A stretch of 64,000 nt of DNA from NCBI GenBank assembly GCA_964404825.1, contig CAYOLQ010000005.1, forward strand, positions 8,846-72,845, given 5' to 3'. Within the stretch, counting starts at the first letter, position 1. Every line of letters starts with the position of its first letter. Positions 53,012 through 61,184 of this stretch are shown one piece after another. The stretch is from JACJXF01 sp964404825. Its GTDB lineage: Bacteria; Bacteroidota; Bacteroidia; Bacteroidales; GCA-2748055. A program made the translations under genes and the position numbers. The notes under the pieces were generated by a model that ran no database searches, was not told the origin of the DNA, and saw nothing but the letters and a program-made list of their open reading frames with translations.

Positions 53012-53575
53012 TTATTTGTTTGTTAATAATATTTCTCTTTCTGAATATTGGTTTGCCTCATCAAGCTCAATGAGGTAACTTGTTATTTCTTTTATCTGTT
53101 TTGTAACTGCCACTCTGCCTGACCTTACAAACTGCAACATACCAAATGGCAGTAATTTCTCAAAAAGCTCCTGAGTTTCAGCTTTATGTCCTGTTTTCTC
53201 AATTACAATATATTCAGGTTCAACAGTTAGAATATGCGCATTGTACTTCCTAATAAGTGTTTCTACATCGTTTCCCTGAGCCAGAGCTGCTGTCGGAACT
53301 TTATATAAAGCTAATTCCTGATGTACGATTTCATGAGTCTGATGATAGAAAGCTTTCAGAATTCCAATTTGTTTTTCGATTTGCTTTACAATCTTTCTGA
53401 TTTGATCTTCTGTTGTGTGAACCACAATGGTAAAACGGTAAACGCCTTTTACCTCAGATTCAGATGCATTGAAACTATCAAGGTTAATATGTCTCCGGGT
53501 AAAAATTATGGACAATCTGTGCAGAAGTCCTATTTTATTCTCGGTAAAGATGGATAATGTGTATTCGGTTTCCAT
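53012..53575 (-). CDS. ilvN: Acetolactate synthase small (regulatory) subunit
   Basis: The 187-residue subunit has an N-terminal ACT domain (YTLSIFTENKIGLLHRLSIIFTRRHINLDSF in parts TENKIGLLHRLS and NLDSFNASES) and a C-terminal ALS small-subunit domain (YIVIEKTGHKAETQELFEKL, GMLQFVRSGRVAVTK). It binds valine or related amino acids and controls the catalytic subunit. It is 17 bases downstream of ilvB. Confidence 0.9.
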   Translation of the reverse strand: METEYTLSIFTENKIGLLHRLSIIFTRRHINLDSFNASESEVKGVYRFTIVVHTTEDQIRKIVKQIEKQIGILKAFYHQTHEIVHQELALYKVPTAALAQGNDVETLIRKYNAHILTVEPEYIVIEKTGHKAETQELFEKLLPFGMLQFVRSGRVAVTKQIKEITSYLIELDEANQYSEREILLTNK

Positions 53576-53592
53576 GTTGTGATATTTTAATA

Positions 53593-55329
53593 TTATTCAA
53601 GAGTCATTTCAGATACAGTTCCGCCAGCAGGCACCATGGGGAATATATTTACTTCCTTTTCGCATTCCACTTCCAACAGGAATGGGCCTTTTGTGAGAAT
53701 CAGATCATCTATTGCCTGTTTCAAATCGTCGCGTTCGGATATTTTTCTGGCCGGGATCCCAAATCCCTCTGAAATCATAATAAAATTTGGATTTGTAAGC
53801 TCTGTCATCGAATATCTTTTTTCAAAGAAAAGATCCTGCCACTGGCGAACCATTCCAAGAAAGTGATTATTAAGTATTACGATTTTCACCGCAAGTCCCA
53901 GCTGAGAAATAGTTCCTAATTCCTGAATAGTCATCTGGAAACCACCATCACCGATTACCACAATGACTTCCTTGCTGTCACCTGCAGCCAGTTTGGCGCC
54001 CAGGGCAGCCGGAAGTCCAAAGCCCATTGTGCCTAATCCTCCTGAACTTACCCAGGTATTTGTTGCTCTGAACTGGTAATAGCGTGCCGCTGCCATCTGG
54101 TGTTGACCTACATCGCTTAAAAGGATTGCTTCACCCTTTGTTCTTTGTGAAATTGCATGTATTACTTCGCCCATTCTCAAACCACCCTTGGTTGGGAAAC
54201 AGTCTCTTTCAATAACTTTCTCAAACTCATATTCTGAAAGTTTGCTGAAGCTCTCAAGCCATTCGGTATGCGTATTCGAATTAATAAGGGGGATAAGTGC
54301 CTGAAGTGCCTGTTTGGCATCAGCTATAACAGCTACATCAGCTTTTACATTCTTGTCAATTTCGGCGCGATCAATTTCAATATGAATTACTTTGGCCTGA
54401 CGTGCATAAGTCTTTAAATTGCCTGTAACCCGATCATCGAAGCGCATACCGACAGCAATAATCAGGTCGCATTTATTGGTGTTTATGTTTGGCGCATAAT
54501 TCCCGTGCATTCCAAGCATTCCTGTAAACAGGGGGTGATCGGATGATAATGCTGATAAGCCAAGCAATGTGCTGGCAACAGGCAGGCCTGCTTTTTCTAC
54601 AAATTCCTTAAACTCATCCTGTGCACCGGATAGTAAAATACCCTGCCCCATAAGAACAAGCGGTTTCTCCGATTTATTAATAAGTTCAGCAGCTCTTTTT
54701 ATCGCTTCCTTATTCATTATAGGGATCGGTGTATAACTTCTTATCTGGGTAACTTTGTTATACTTAAATTCAATTTCTGTATTCTGAGCGTCTTTGGTAA
54801 TATCCACCAGAACCGGGCCCGGACGGCCTGAACGGGCAATAAAAAATGCTCTTGCCATTGCATCAGGAATATCTTCTGCTTTGGTTACCTGTATATTCCA
54901 TTTGGTTACGGGCATTGAAATACTTACTACATCCGTTTCCTGAAATGCATCGGTGCCTAAAAGTGTTGATGTCACCTGACCGGTAATACAAACAAGGGGT
55001 GTTGAATCAAGCATTGCATCGGCAAGTCCTGTGATAAGATTTGTTGCGCCGGGACCTGATGTCGCGATTACGATCCCCGGTTTTTTAGAAATGCGTGCAT
55101 AACCCTGTGCGGCGTGAATAGCACCTTGCTCATGACGCACCATAACATGATGCAGCCTGTCCTGATAATCATATAGGGCATCGTAAACCGGCATTATTGC
55201 CCCACCCACATAACCAAACATCACTTCAACACCTTCCTCAATCATCGATAAAATGACCGCTTCAGCTCCTCTTACTTTTTTTGTTTGTGATTCTGATTCC
55301 CTGATCTCGCTTTTCATTTGAGTTTCCAT
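53593..55329 (-). CDS. ilvB: Acetolactate synthase large subunit
   Basis: A 578-residue TPP enzyme with GYVGGAIMPVYDAL and the catalytic Glu in VRHEQGAIHAAQGYAR, then the FAD-domain and the C-terminal TPP site VVIGDGGFQMTIQELGTISQLGL (core GDGGFQM...). The FVEKAGLPVASTLLGLSAL and GMLGMHGNYAPNI segments are typical of the biosynthetic form (IlvB/IlvI/AlsS). It condenses two pyruvates, or pyruvate and 2-oxobutyrate, as the first common step of valine, leucine and isoleucine synthesis. It is 27 bases downstream of ilvD. Confidence 0.94.
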   Translation of the reverse strand: METQMKSEIRESESQTKKVRGAEAVILSMIEEGVEVMFGYVGGAIMPVYDALYDYQDRLHHVMVRHEQGAIHAAQGYARISKKPGIVIATSGPGATNLITGLADAMLDSTPLVCITGQVTSTLLGTDAFQETDVVSISMPVTKWNIQVTKAEDIPDAMARAFFIARSGRPGPVLVDITKDAQNTEIEFKYNKVTQIRSYTPIPIMNKEAIKRAAELINKSEKPLVLMGQGILLSGAQDEFKEFVEKAGLPVASTLLGLSALSSDHPLFTGMLGMHGNYAPNINTNKCDLIIAVGMRFDDRVTGNLKTYARQAKVIHIEIDRAEIDKNVKADVAVIADAKQALQALIPLINSNTHTEWLESFSKLSEYEFEKVIERDCFPTKGGLRMGEVIHAISQRTKGEAILLSDVGQHQMAAARYYQFRATNTWVSSGGLGTMGFGLPAALGAKLAAGDSKEVIVVIGDGGFQMTIQELGTISQLGLAVKIVILNNHFLGMVRQWQDLFFEKRYSMTELTNPNFIMISEGFGIPARKISERDDLKQAIDDLILTKGPFLLEVECEKEVNIFPMVPAGGTVSEMTLE

Positions 55330-55356
55330 GATTATGCAAATTTAGTTATAAAAAAA

Positions 55357-57201
55357 TTATATTATTCTTATTGCTCCTTTGTCGGCCGAAGTGACCATGC
55401 TGGCATAGGCTTTAAGAGCTTTTGAAATCGGCCTTACCCTGCCGGTAGCCTGCCAGGCAGCTTCGCCTTTGGCATCCATCGCTACTCTTCGTTTTCCAAG
55501 TTCTTCATCCGAAAGGATTACGTTAATACTCCGGTCGGGGATCGATATTTCAATAAGGTCTCCGGTTTGTACAAGTCCTATTTCTCCTTTTTCCGCAGCT
55601 TCAGGTGAAATGTGTCCTATCGACAGTCCAGATGTGCCACCTGAAAACCTTCCGTCGGTAATCAACGCGCATTTGTCTCCCAGCTTTTTCGATTTAATAT
55701 AGGAAGTCGGATAAAGCATCTCCTGCATGCCAGGTCCGCCTTTTGGGCCTTCATAGACAATTACTACCACATCGCCCGCTTTAACATCATTTTTTAATAT
55801 TCCATCGCAGGCATCATCCTGAGAGTTATAAACACGGGCAGGGCCCTTGAATTTCAATGAATCCTCCTTTACACCGGCAGTTTTAACAATACAACCGTTT
55901 CGGGCAATATTTCCGTAGAGAACTGCCAGTCCGCCGTCTTGACTGTAAGCACCCTCAATACTTCGTATGCAGCCTTTCTTCCTGTCTGTATCCAGTTCCT
56001 TAAACATTGCCTGCTGTGATCCCATAACAATATTTCTGAATCCTCCGGGAGCTGCACTGAAAAGCGTTCTGGCCTCATCGGAAACATTCTTTCCGGTAAT
56101 TGTATTTTTTGCAATGGCTTCTCCAAGACTTAGTCCATCAACTCTTCTTACATCCGACTTCAGTAATCCTCCTTTTTCCAGTTCCCCCATAATGCCAAGT
56201 ATCCCACCAGCGCGGTGAACATCCTGAATATGGTAAGAACTGCTCGGAGCCACTTTGCTAAGAACAGGGGTGGTTCTTGATAATCTGTCGATATCTGTCT
56301 GTGTAAAGTCAACTTCCGCTTCATGAGCAATTGCAAGAATATGCAAAACGGTATTTGTTGAGCCTCCCATAGCAACATCAAGTCGCATAGCATTTTCGAA
56401 AGCTTCCTTTGATGCAATTGCTCTGGGCAGCACGCCAGCATCTCCCCCGGTATAATATTTTTCCACATTTTTAACAAGTACTTCAGCTGCACGTTCAAAA
56501 AGTTCAAGTCTGAACTTATGTGTAGCCAGAATAGTACCGTTGCCGGGAAGAGCCAGTCCGAGGGCCTCATTCAGACAGTTCATGGAGTTGGCGGTGAACA
56601 TACCTGAGCATGAGCCGCAGGTAGGACATGCTATTTTTTCAATTATCGAAAGTTCTTTATCACTAATGCTATCATCAGCAGCAAGTACCATTGCATCAAT
56701 GAGGTCATATGATTNNNNNNNNNNATATGATTTGTTATTGCTGGTTCCCGCTTCCATAGGGCCACCTGACACAAAAATTGTGGGTATATTCAGACGCATT
56801 GCAGCCATAAGCATTCCAGGAGTAATCTTGTCACAGTTACTTACGCAGAACAGAGCATCAACCTTATGACCGTTGCACATATACTCGATGCTGTCAGCAA
56901 TCAGATCGCGGGAGGGGAGTGAATAAAGCATTCCGTCATGACCCATTGCAATCCCATCATCGATGGCTATTGTATTGAATTCTGCAGCAAAATATCCCTT
57001 GTCTTCAAAGATCTTCTTCACCATTTGTCCCACTTCATGCAGATGCGTATGCCCGGGAACAAACTGGGTGAATGAGTTTGCAATAGCGATTACCGGTTTG
57101 CCGAAATGCTCTTCCTTCATCCCGTTGGCCCGCCATAAGCTCCTTGCGCCGGCCATTCTCCGGCCCTGAGTTGTTGTATCGCTGTTTAACCTGTACTTCA
57201 T
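55357..57201 (-). CDS. ilvD: Dihydroxy-acid dehydratase (contains an assembly gap)
   Basis: The frame covers 614 codons including a ten-N gap at 56715-56724. Both sides of the gap carry ATATGATT, so removing one copy and the N (18 bases) gives the normal NNKSYDLIDAM and a 608-residue protein. Cluster ligands appear in FCVSNCDKITPGMLMA and CPTCGSCSGMFTANSMN, and GRFSGGTSGLSIGHISPEAA is near the C-terminus. IlvD dehydrates dihydroxyisovalerate and the isoleucine analogue, using an Fe-S cluster that is oxygen-sensitive when [4Fe-4S]. It is the first structural gene of the operon, 15 bases after the attenuator terminator. Confidence 0.94.
   Translation of the reverse strand: MKYRLNSDTTTQGRRMAGARSLWRANGMKEEHFGKPVIAIANSFTQFVPGHTHLHEVGQMVKKIFEDKGYFAAEFNTIAIDDGIAMGHDGMLYSLPSRDLIADSIEYMCNGHKVDALFCVSNCDKITPGMLMAAMRLNIPTIFVSGGPMEAGTSNNKSYXXXXSYDLIDAMVLAADDSISDKELSIIEKIACPTCGSCSGMFTANSMNCLNEALGLALPGNGTILATHKFRLELFERAAEVLVKNVEKYYTGGDAGVLPRAIASKEAFENAMRLDVAMGGSTNTVLHILAIAHEAEVDFTQTDIDRLSRTTPVLSKVAPSSSYHIQDVHRAGGILGIMGELEKGGLLKSDVRRVDGLSLGEAIAKNTITGKNVSDEARTLFSAAPGGFRNIVMGSQQAMFKELDTDRKKGCIRSIEGAYSQDGGLAVLYGNIARNGCIVKTAGVKEDSLKFKGPARVYNSQDDACDGILKNDVKAGDVVVIVYEGPKGGPGMQEMLYPTSYIKSKKLGDKCALITDGRFSGGTSGLSIGHISPEAAEKGEIGLVQTGDLIEISIPDRSINVILSDEELGKRRVAMDAKGEAAWQATGRVRPISKALKAYASMVTSADKGAIRII
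56715..56724. other. Assembly gap of ten N inside ilvD
   Basis: The eight bases ATATGATT end the left flank (56707-56714) and start the right flank (56725-56732). The contig ends probably overlap by these bases, so no sequence is missing. Confidence 0.9.
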
Positions 57202-57215
57202 TACAATTTCTTTAA

Positions 57216-57250
57216 ATTAAAAAAGCCACCCTCTTTTTCTGAGAATGGCT
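57216..57250 (-). terminator. ilv attenuator: terminator hairpin
   Basis: On the minus strand AGCCATTCTC pairs with GAGGGTGGCT (ten pairs, two of them G-U) around the loop AGAAAAA, followed directly by TTTTTT. It lies 15 bases before the ilvD start and shares its 5' arm with the antiterminator. Confidence 0.85.
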
Positions 57251-57287
57251 TGCGGAATAATATTATGCTTATCCATACCATTCTCAG
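57239..57287 (-). promoter_or_regulatory. ilv attenuator: antiterminator stem
   Basis: On the minus strand CTGAGAATGG (57287-57278) and CCATTCTCAG (57248-57239) are exact reverse complements. Pairing them removes the 5' arm of the terminator. The same GAGAATG can instead pair with CATTCTC inside the leader-peptide codons, giving the classic alternative 1:2, 2:3, 3:4 pairing. Confidence 0.82.
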
Positions 57288-57289
57288 GT

Positions 57290-57355
57290 CTACACCACCA
57301 AAATGACGATGAGGACGAGAATGAGGACGAGAATATGGCTGTTCAACTTTTTCAT
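57290..57355 (-). CDS. ilvL: ilv operon leader peptide, 21 residues
   Basis: ATG 57355 to TAG 57290. The first seven residues are MKKLNSH; the remaining fourteen are all branched-chain amino acids (ILVLILVLIVILVV), with Leu, Val and Ile codons in roughly equal use. Stalling by starvation for any of the three amino acids would occur here. Many of these codons end in C (CTC, GTC, ATC), unlike the A/T-ending habit of the region, which could make translation more sensitive to tRNA charging. The control codons lie just before the antiterminator. It is a regulatory peptide, not a functional protein. Confidence 0.88.
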   Translation of the reverse strand: MKKLNSHILVLILVLIVILVV

Positions 57356-57370
57356 AACTTAATTATGAGA

Positions 57371-57378
57371 CAAATATA
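57371..57378 (-). promoter_or_regulatory. -7 box of the ilv operon promoter
   Basis: On the minus strand TATATTTG fits TAnnTTTG and lies 15 bases before the leader-peptide ATG, giving a leader start very near the peptide. At the -33 distance there is TTTT (three of four matches). Confidence 0.6.
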
Positions 57379-57731
57379 TCCATTCATTTTTAAACAGAAA
57401 ACAAATTCGTGCTAAAAAACATAATTATTTAACACAAACCTCGGATTTTTTGATTTCGCTTTCAAATTGACACAAATGAGTCTTTATTTTACCCGTTTTG
57501 TGATAATTTGAAAGTAAAACCAATTTTTAAATTTTTTCGAAAAAGAATATTCGTTATCGGTTATAGAAAATTTCATTATCACAGATTATGAGCGAACCCA
57601 TATTCACTGATAGTTTTTCATCCAGTCGAATGATTAGCTGATAATCAGGAAGGTTTTTGGAAGGGTAATGGTAACTAACCGAAAAGATAAAAGAAAAATT
57701 TTTCCTGATAATTGAATTGCAGGGAAAAAAA
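57379..57731. other. Gene-free 353-base region between the ilv promoter and the SRP RNA
   Basis: Beyond the upstream part of the ilv promoter I see no gene, no clear promoter for a plus-strand transcript and no named RNA. A minus-strand frame running into the SRP RNA (57554-57739) is not convincing as a gene. Confidence 0.5.
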
Positions 57732-57831
57732 GAGGGCAAGTTACTTATATCGCACCGCTACAACCGCCTGCACTTGCTTCCTTCCGAACCTGGGTGATTT
57801 AGCGGGAGCTGGTCGTATAAGACTTGCCCGG
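57732..57831 (-). ncRNA. ffs: Small signal recognition particle RNA (4.5S-like)
   Basis: On the minus strand the core CAGGTTCGGAAGGAAGCA is the conserved helix-8 apex with its GGAA tetraloop, the Ffh-binding site of SRP RNA. The ends pair: GGGCAAGT near 57829-57822 with ACTTGCCC near 57741-57734 on the RNA strand, giving one long hairpin of about 96-100 bases, as in small bacterial SRP RNA without an Alu domain. A run of T follows the 3' end. The RNA guides membrane and secretory proteins to the translocon. A consensus promoter precedes it. Confidence 0.92.
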
Positions 57832-57834
57832 GCA

Positions 57835-57865
57835 CAAAAGTAACATAAATAATAATTGTTACAAA
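57835..57865 (-). promoter_or_regulatory. Consensus promoter of the SRP RNA gene
   Basis: On the minus strand TTTG (57865-57862), exactly 19 bases, then TACTTTTG (57842-57835): a full match to the Bacteroidota -33/-7 consensus. The RNA 5' end would be about five to seven bases downstream. Confidence 0.85.
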
Positions 57866-57877
57866 ATTATATCTGCA

Positions 57878-57910
57878 GTTGGGGATTTATTCTGCAAAAA
57901 CTTATATTTG
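57878..57910 (+). promoter_or_regulatory. Promoter of the DUF4199 gene
   Basis: TATATTTG at 57903-57910 is an exact -7 match. GTTG at 57878-57881 is a three-of-four -33 match at a 21-base distance. The ATG follows 26 bases after the -7 box. Confidence 0.6.
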
Positions 57911-57936
57911 CTAAATAAAACCAATATTTTCAGAAA

Positions 57937-58515
57937 ATGTCAGACAAATCAAAAAATTCAGTTTGGAATGCCGGGCTTATGTATGGCACCGTACTGGGCG
58001 CAATTTCCATAATTATTTCAGTTATTTTCTATATTCTTGGAGAGTCAATGTCTAACACAGAAAGATATGTGAGTATGGCAGTTACAGTCATACTCCTAAC
58101 CTACTTACTTTATTTATACAGACAGGAATATTTGGGAGGATATGCAAATTACGGTAGTTTACTGGGGGCTGGAATAATTATTACTGTTGTTGCAGGTATA
58201 TTCGGGATAGCATATTATTTGGTAATGTTGTTGTGGATTGATCCAAATCTGCAAAATATTATTGATGAGAAAGCTATGGAACAGATGTTGGTACAGATGG
58301 ACAAAAGAGGCATAACATCTTCACAGGATGAGCTTGACTCAATGATGGAGAAAACCAAATTTTTCCGGGGCCCGATTTTTACATCAATAGCTGCGCTAAT
58401 TGGATCGGTATTTTTGGGAGCTGTAATAAGTGCACTTGCAGCGATTTTTATAAAAAAGGAAAATCCAAATCCCTGGGGTGATATTGAGGTAAAAGAATCA
58501 CAGGCATCAAACTAG
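57937..58515 (+). CDS. DUF4199 domain-containing membrane protein
   Basis: A 192-residue protein with four predicted transmembrane helices (GTVLGAISIIISVIFYIL, YVSMAVTVILLTYLLYLY, AGIIITVVAGIFGIAYYLV, FTSIAALIGSVFLGAVISAL) and a soluble helical segment of about 45 residues between helices three and four. This is the DUF4199 pattern; the family is common in Bacteroidota and of unknown function. It precedes a dolichol-phosphate-type glycosyltransferase by 20 bases, an arrangement I recall as common in the phylum, which suggests a role in the same membrane glycan process. Confidence 0.87.
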   Translation: MSDKSKNSVWNAGLMYGTVLGAISIIISVIFYILGESMSNTERYVSMAVTVILLTYLLYLYRQEYLGGYANYGSLLGAGIIITVVAGIFGIAYYLVMLLWIDPNLQNIIDEKAMEQMLVQMDKRGITSSQDELDSMMEKTKFFRGPIFTSIAALIGSVFLGAVISALAAIFIKKENPNPWGDIEVKESQASN

Positions 58516-58535
58516 AGAAAATCAGACAATAATTC

Positions 58536-59489
58536 ATGGATGTATCTATTGTAATACCTCTTTATAATGAGGAAGAATCGCTGGGAGAACTGGTAAACTG
58601 GATCCGGGAGGTAAGCAAAGAAAATAAGCTTAGTTATGAAATCATCATGATTGACGATGGCAGTAGTGATCATTCATGGGAAATTGTATCGGACTTATCG
58701 GAAAAATATAAAGAACTCAAAGGAATCAAATTCCGTCGTAATTACGGGAAATCCGCCGCATTGCATATGGGCTTTCAGGCTGCAAAAGGCGATGTAGTTA
58801 TTACTATGGATGCAGATCTTCAGGATAGTCCGGAAGAGATACCGGGTCTCTATAAAATGGTAATGGAAGAGGGATTCGATCTTGTTTCAGGCTGGAAGAA
58901 GAAACGTCATGATCCCTTTTCAAAAACAATCCCTAGCAAATTCTATAATTCAACTGCCAGGCTTGTAACCGGAATAAAATTGCATGATTTCAACTGCGGA
59001 CTTAAAGCTTACAAAAGATCAGTTGTAAAAGCTATTGAAGTTTATGGTGAAATGCACAGATATATTCCTGTAATTGCCCGAAGAGCCGGATTTTCAAAGA
59101 TAGGTGAAAAGATTGTTCAACATCAGGAACGTAAGTATGGCGTAACGAAATTCGGGATGGAAAGGTATATTAACGGATTTCTGGATCTTCTGACAATAAG
59201 TTTTATCTCCCGCTTTGGAAAGCGCCCGATGCATATGTTCGGAACCCTCGGAACCCTCATGTTTTTCGTTGGATTTATTGCGGCCGGTTGGTTAGGCGCC
59301 ATGAAACTATACAACCTTCATAATGGAATAAAGACAATCCTGATAACTCAAAGTCCCTATTTCTACCTTTCGCTTACAGCTATGGTAATAGGATCCCAGT
59401 TATTTGTGGGAGGATTTCTGGGGGAATTGATTTCAAGGTCTTCATCAGACCGGAATACCTATCAGGTTGAAGAAGAAAAAAATCTTTAA
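58536..59489 (+). CDS. GT2 glycosyltransferase, polyprenyl-phosphate hexose transferase type
   Basis: A 317-residue protein with an N-terminal GT-A domain (SIVIPLYNEEESLGEL, IIMIDDGSSDHSW, VVITMDADLQDSPEEIP with the DxD metal site, FNCGLKAYKRSVV) and two C-terminal membrane helices (MFGTLGTLMFFVGFIAAGWLG and YFYLSLTAMVIGSQLFVGGFL read in parts). The plan matches GtrB/DPM1-like enzymes that load a sugar onto undecaprenyl phosphate at the inner membrane. It adjoins the GT4 gene by two bases. Confidence 0.9.
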   Translation: MDVSIVIPLYNEEESLGELVNWIREVSKENKLSYEIIMIDDGSSDHSWEIVSDLSEKYKELKGIKFRRNYGKSAALHMGFQAAKGDVVITMDADLQDSPEEIPGLYKMVMEEGFDLVSGWKKKRHDPFSKTIPSKFYNSTARLVTGIKLHDFNCGLKAYKRSVVKAIEVYGEMHRYIPVIARRAGFSKIGEKIVQHQERKYGVTKFGMERYINGFLDLLTISFISRFGKRPMHMFGTLGTLMFFVGFIAAGWLGAMKLYNLHNGIKTILITQSPYFYLSLTAMVIGSQLFVGGFLGELISRSSSDRNTYQVEEEKNL

Positions 59490-59491
59490 TA

Positions 59492-60619
59492 TTGAAGATA
59501 ATAAGCATTGGCCCGGCCTGCCCTCTTCGTGGAGGAATTGCTAAATTTAACGAATCCTTTGCCCTGGCTTGCAAGTCAGCAGGTTATGATGTAGAGATTT
59601 TTTCTTTCCGTTTTCTTTACCCTGGCTTTCTTTTTCCAGGGAAATCGCAATACTCCGATGATCCCCCTCCCAAAGAAATAAAAATTAGCAGCGTTTTACA
59701 TTCACTCAATCCTTTTAACTGGTTCATTAATTCCATCAGAATAATCCGGCTCCGGCCTGATATTGTGGTTATTCACTACTGGATGCCTTTCTTTGCGCCT
59801 GTCCTGGGTTTTATTGCAAGAAGGATAAGCAGAAAAACAAATGCCAGAATAATTGCAATTGCACATAATCTTATTCCACACGAAAAACAGTTATTTTCCG
59901 GAGTACTATCCCGCTATTTTATTAATTCCATTGGAGGTGTTGTATGCTTGTCTTCTTCAGTACTAGAGGATGTCCGGGAATTAACCAAGACAAAGCCTGT
60001 AGTAAATCTTCCTCATCCTCTTTATGATATATACGGAACGAAGGTTTCGAAGGAGTCTGCATTACGCTACCTCAAACTTCAACCCGAAAAGAAGTACCTT
60101 TTGTTTTTTGGACTTATCCGGAAATATAAAGGACTGGAACTATTATTAAAATCATTCGCGGAAATTGAACAGCCGGATTTAATGTTAATCGTTGCGGGTG
60201 AGTTTTATGAAGATAAAGTATTCTATTTTACTCTTGCTGAACAACTTGGAATTTCTGCCAGAGTCATCTTTACCGACTCATTTATTCCGGATGAAGACGT
60301 AAAATACTATTTCTCGGCAGCAGATATGGTTGTTCAACCTTATATTACTGCAACCCAGAGTGGGGTAACACAGATTGCATATCAGTTTGATTGTCCCATG
60401 TTGGTTACAAATACCGGAGGTCTCGCAGAAATTGTTATTAATAACAAAACAGGATTTGTATGTGAAAAGAATCATCAGGAAATTTCAGATAAAATTTCAT
60501 TGTTTTTTAAGAATAACATGGCTGATGCTATGATTGAGAATATTAAAAAAGAGAAGCAGCGTTTTTCCTGGGATGTTTTTGTTAAGCAGTTTATAGTTAT
60601 GGCGGAGTCACTTGATTAA
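59492..60619 (+). CDS. GT4-family glycosyltransferase
   Basis: The 375-residue protein begins at TTG 59492, because the GT4 N-terminus (KIISIGPACPLRGGIAKFNE) starts there and the upstream gene ends two bases before. The C-terminal Rossmann domain has LLFFGLIRKYKGLELLLKSF and the nucleotide-sugar site in PYITATQSGVTQIAYQFDCPMLVTNTGGLAEIV (short parts: ATQSGVTQIA and TGGLAE). It is a retaining glycosyltransferase with unknown donor and acceptor, probably acting on a lipid-linked or surface glycan. Its stop overlaps that of the convergent NUDIX gene by four bases. Confidence 0.88.
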   Translation: MKIISIGPACPLRGGIAKFNESFALACKSAGYDVEIFSFRFLYPGFLFPGKSQYSDDPPPKEIKISSVLHSLNPFNWFINSIRIIRLRPDIVVIHYWMPFFAPVLGFIARRISRKTNARIIAIAHNLIPHEKQLFSGVLSRYFINSIGGVVCLSSSVLEDVRELTKTKPVVNLPHPLYDIYGTKVSKESALRYLKLQPEKKYLLFFGLIRKYKGLELLLKSFAEIEQPDLMLIVAGEFYEDKVFYFTLAEQLGISARVIFTDSFIPDEDVKYYFSAADMVVQPYITATQSGVTQIAYQFDCPMLVTNTGGLAEIVINNKTGFVCEKNHQEISDKISLFFKNNMADAMIENIKKEKQRFSWDVFVKQFIVMAESLD

Positions 60620-61074
60620 AAGTGGTTTTCCGATTTTAATAATTTTATTACATACCTGTCGATTGGGAAGGTTAATTCTTCTTCATTGAGATTCTTAATT
60701 TTCGCCCATCTAAACGACTGGTTCCCATTTATTTCCCCAATAAAGTCAAATTTTTGTGCGGAGATTTTAAATGAAGGATCATTTTTGAGGCGTGCACGGT
60801 AATAGATACTAATTAGCTGGTGATCCTCATAAAACAAGGCTTTCTGAAAGAATCCGGTTGTGTAGAAATGCGAGAGGATCTCAATTTCCTCTCCGAATTC
60901 CTCCAAAGCTTCCCGTTTAAGACAATCTTCGGTTCCCTCCCCGGGTATTAAACCTCCCCCTGGAAACTTAATCATATAGCGGTCCAGCATATATTCATCG
61001 CTAAGGAGAATTTCGTTTTTCTCATTTATAATCAGGCCGTAAACACGGATGTTAATGTGATTTATTTTTTCCAT
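60616..61074 (-). CDS. NUDIX hydrolase
   Basis: A 152-residue protein with a complete NUDIX box (G-x5-E-x7-REALEEFG), beginning at GGGLIPGEG, and the preceding strand MIKFPGGG. NUDIX enzymes hydrolyse nucleoside diphosphates linked to other groups. There is no extra domain, and the substrate cannot be told. Confidence 0.9.
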   Translation of the reverse strand: MEKINHINIRVYGLIINEKNEILLSDEYMLDRYMIKFPGGGLIPGEGTEDCLKREALEEFGEEIEILSHFYTTGFFQKALFYEDHQLISIYYRARLKNDPSFKISAQKFDFIGEINGNQSFRWAKIKNLNEEELTFPIDRYVIKLLKSENHF

Positions 61075-61184
61075 TTGAGATGCAAAACTTTATGACTGTA
61101 AAATAATTAGTTGATCTCCAGGTGCAAAATAGTATTTTTTACATTCAATTTAGCTGAGGACGGAATTACTTTTTTTATAAAGAT

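Noticed and set aside
57554..57739. A small minus-strand protein-coding frame before the SRP RNA
   Set aside because: It overlaps the RNA 3' region, and its predicted residues show no domain or signal pattern.
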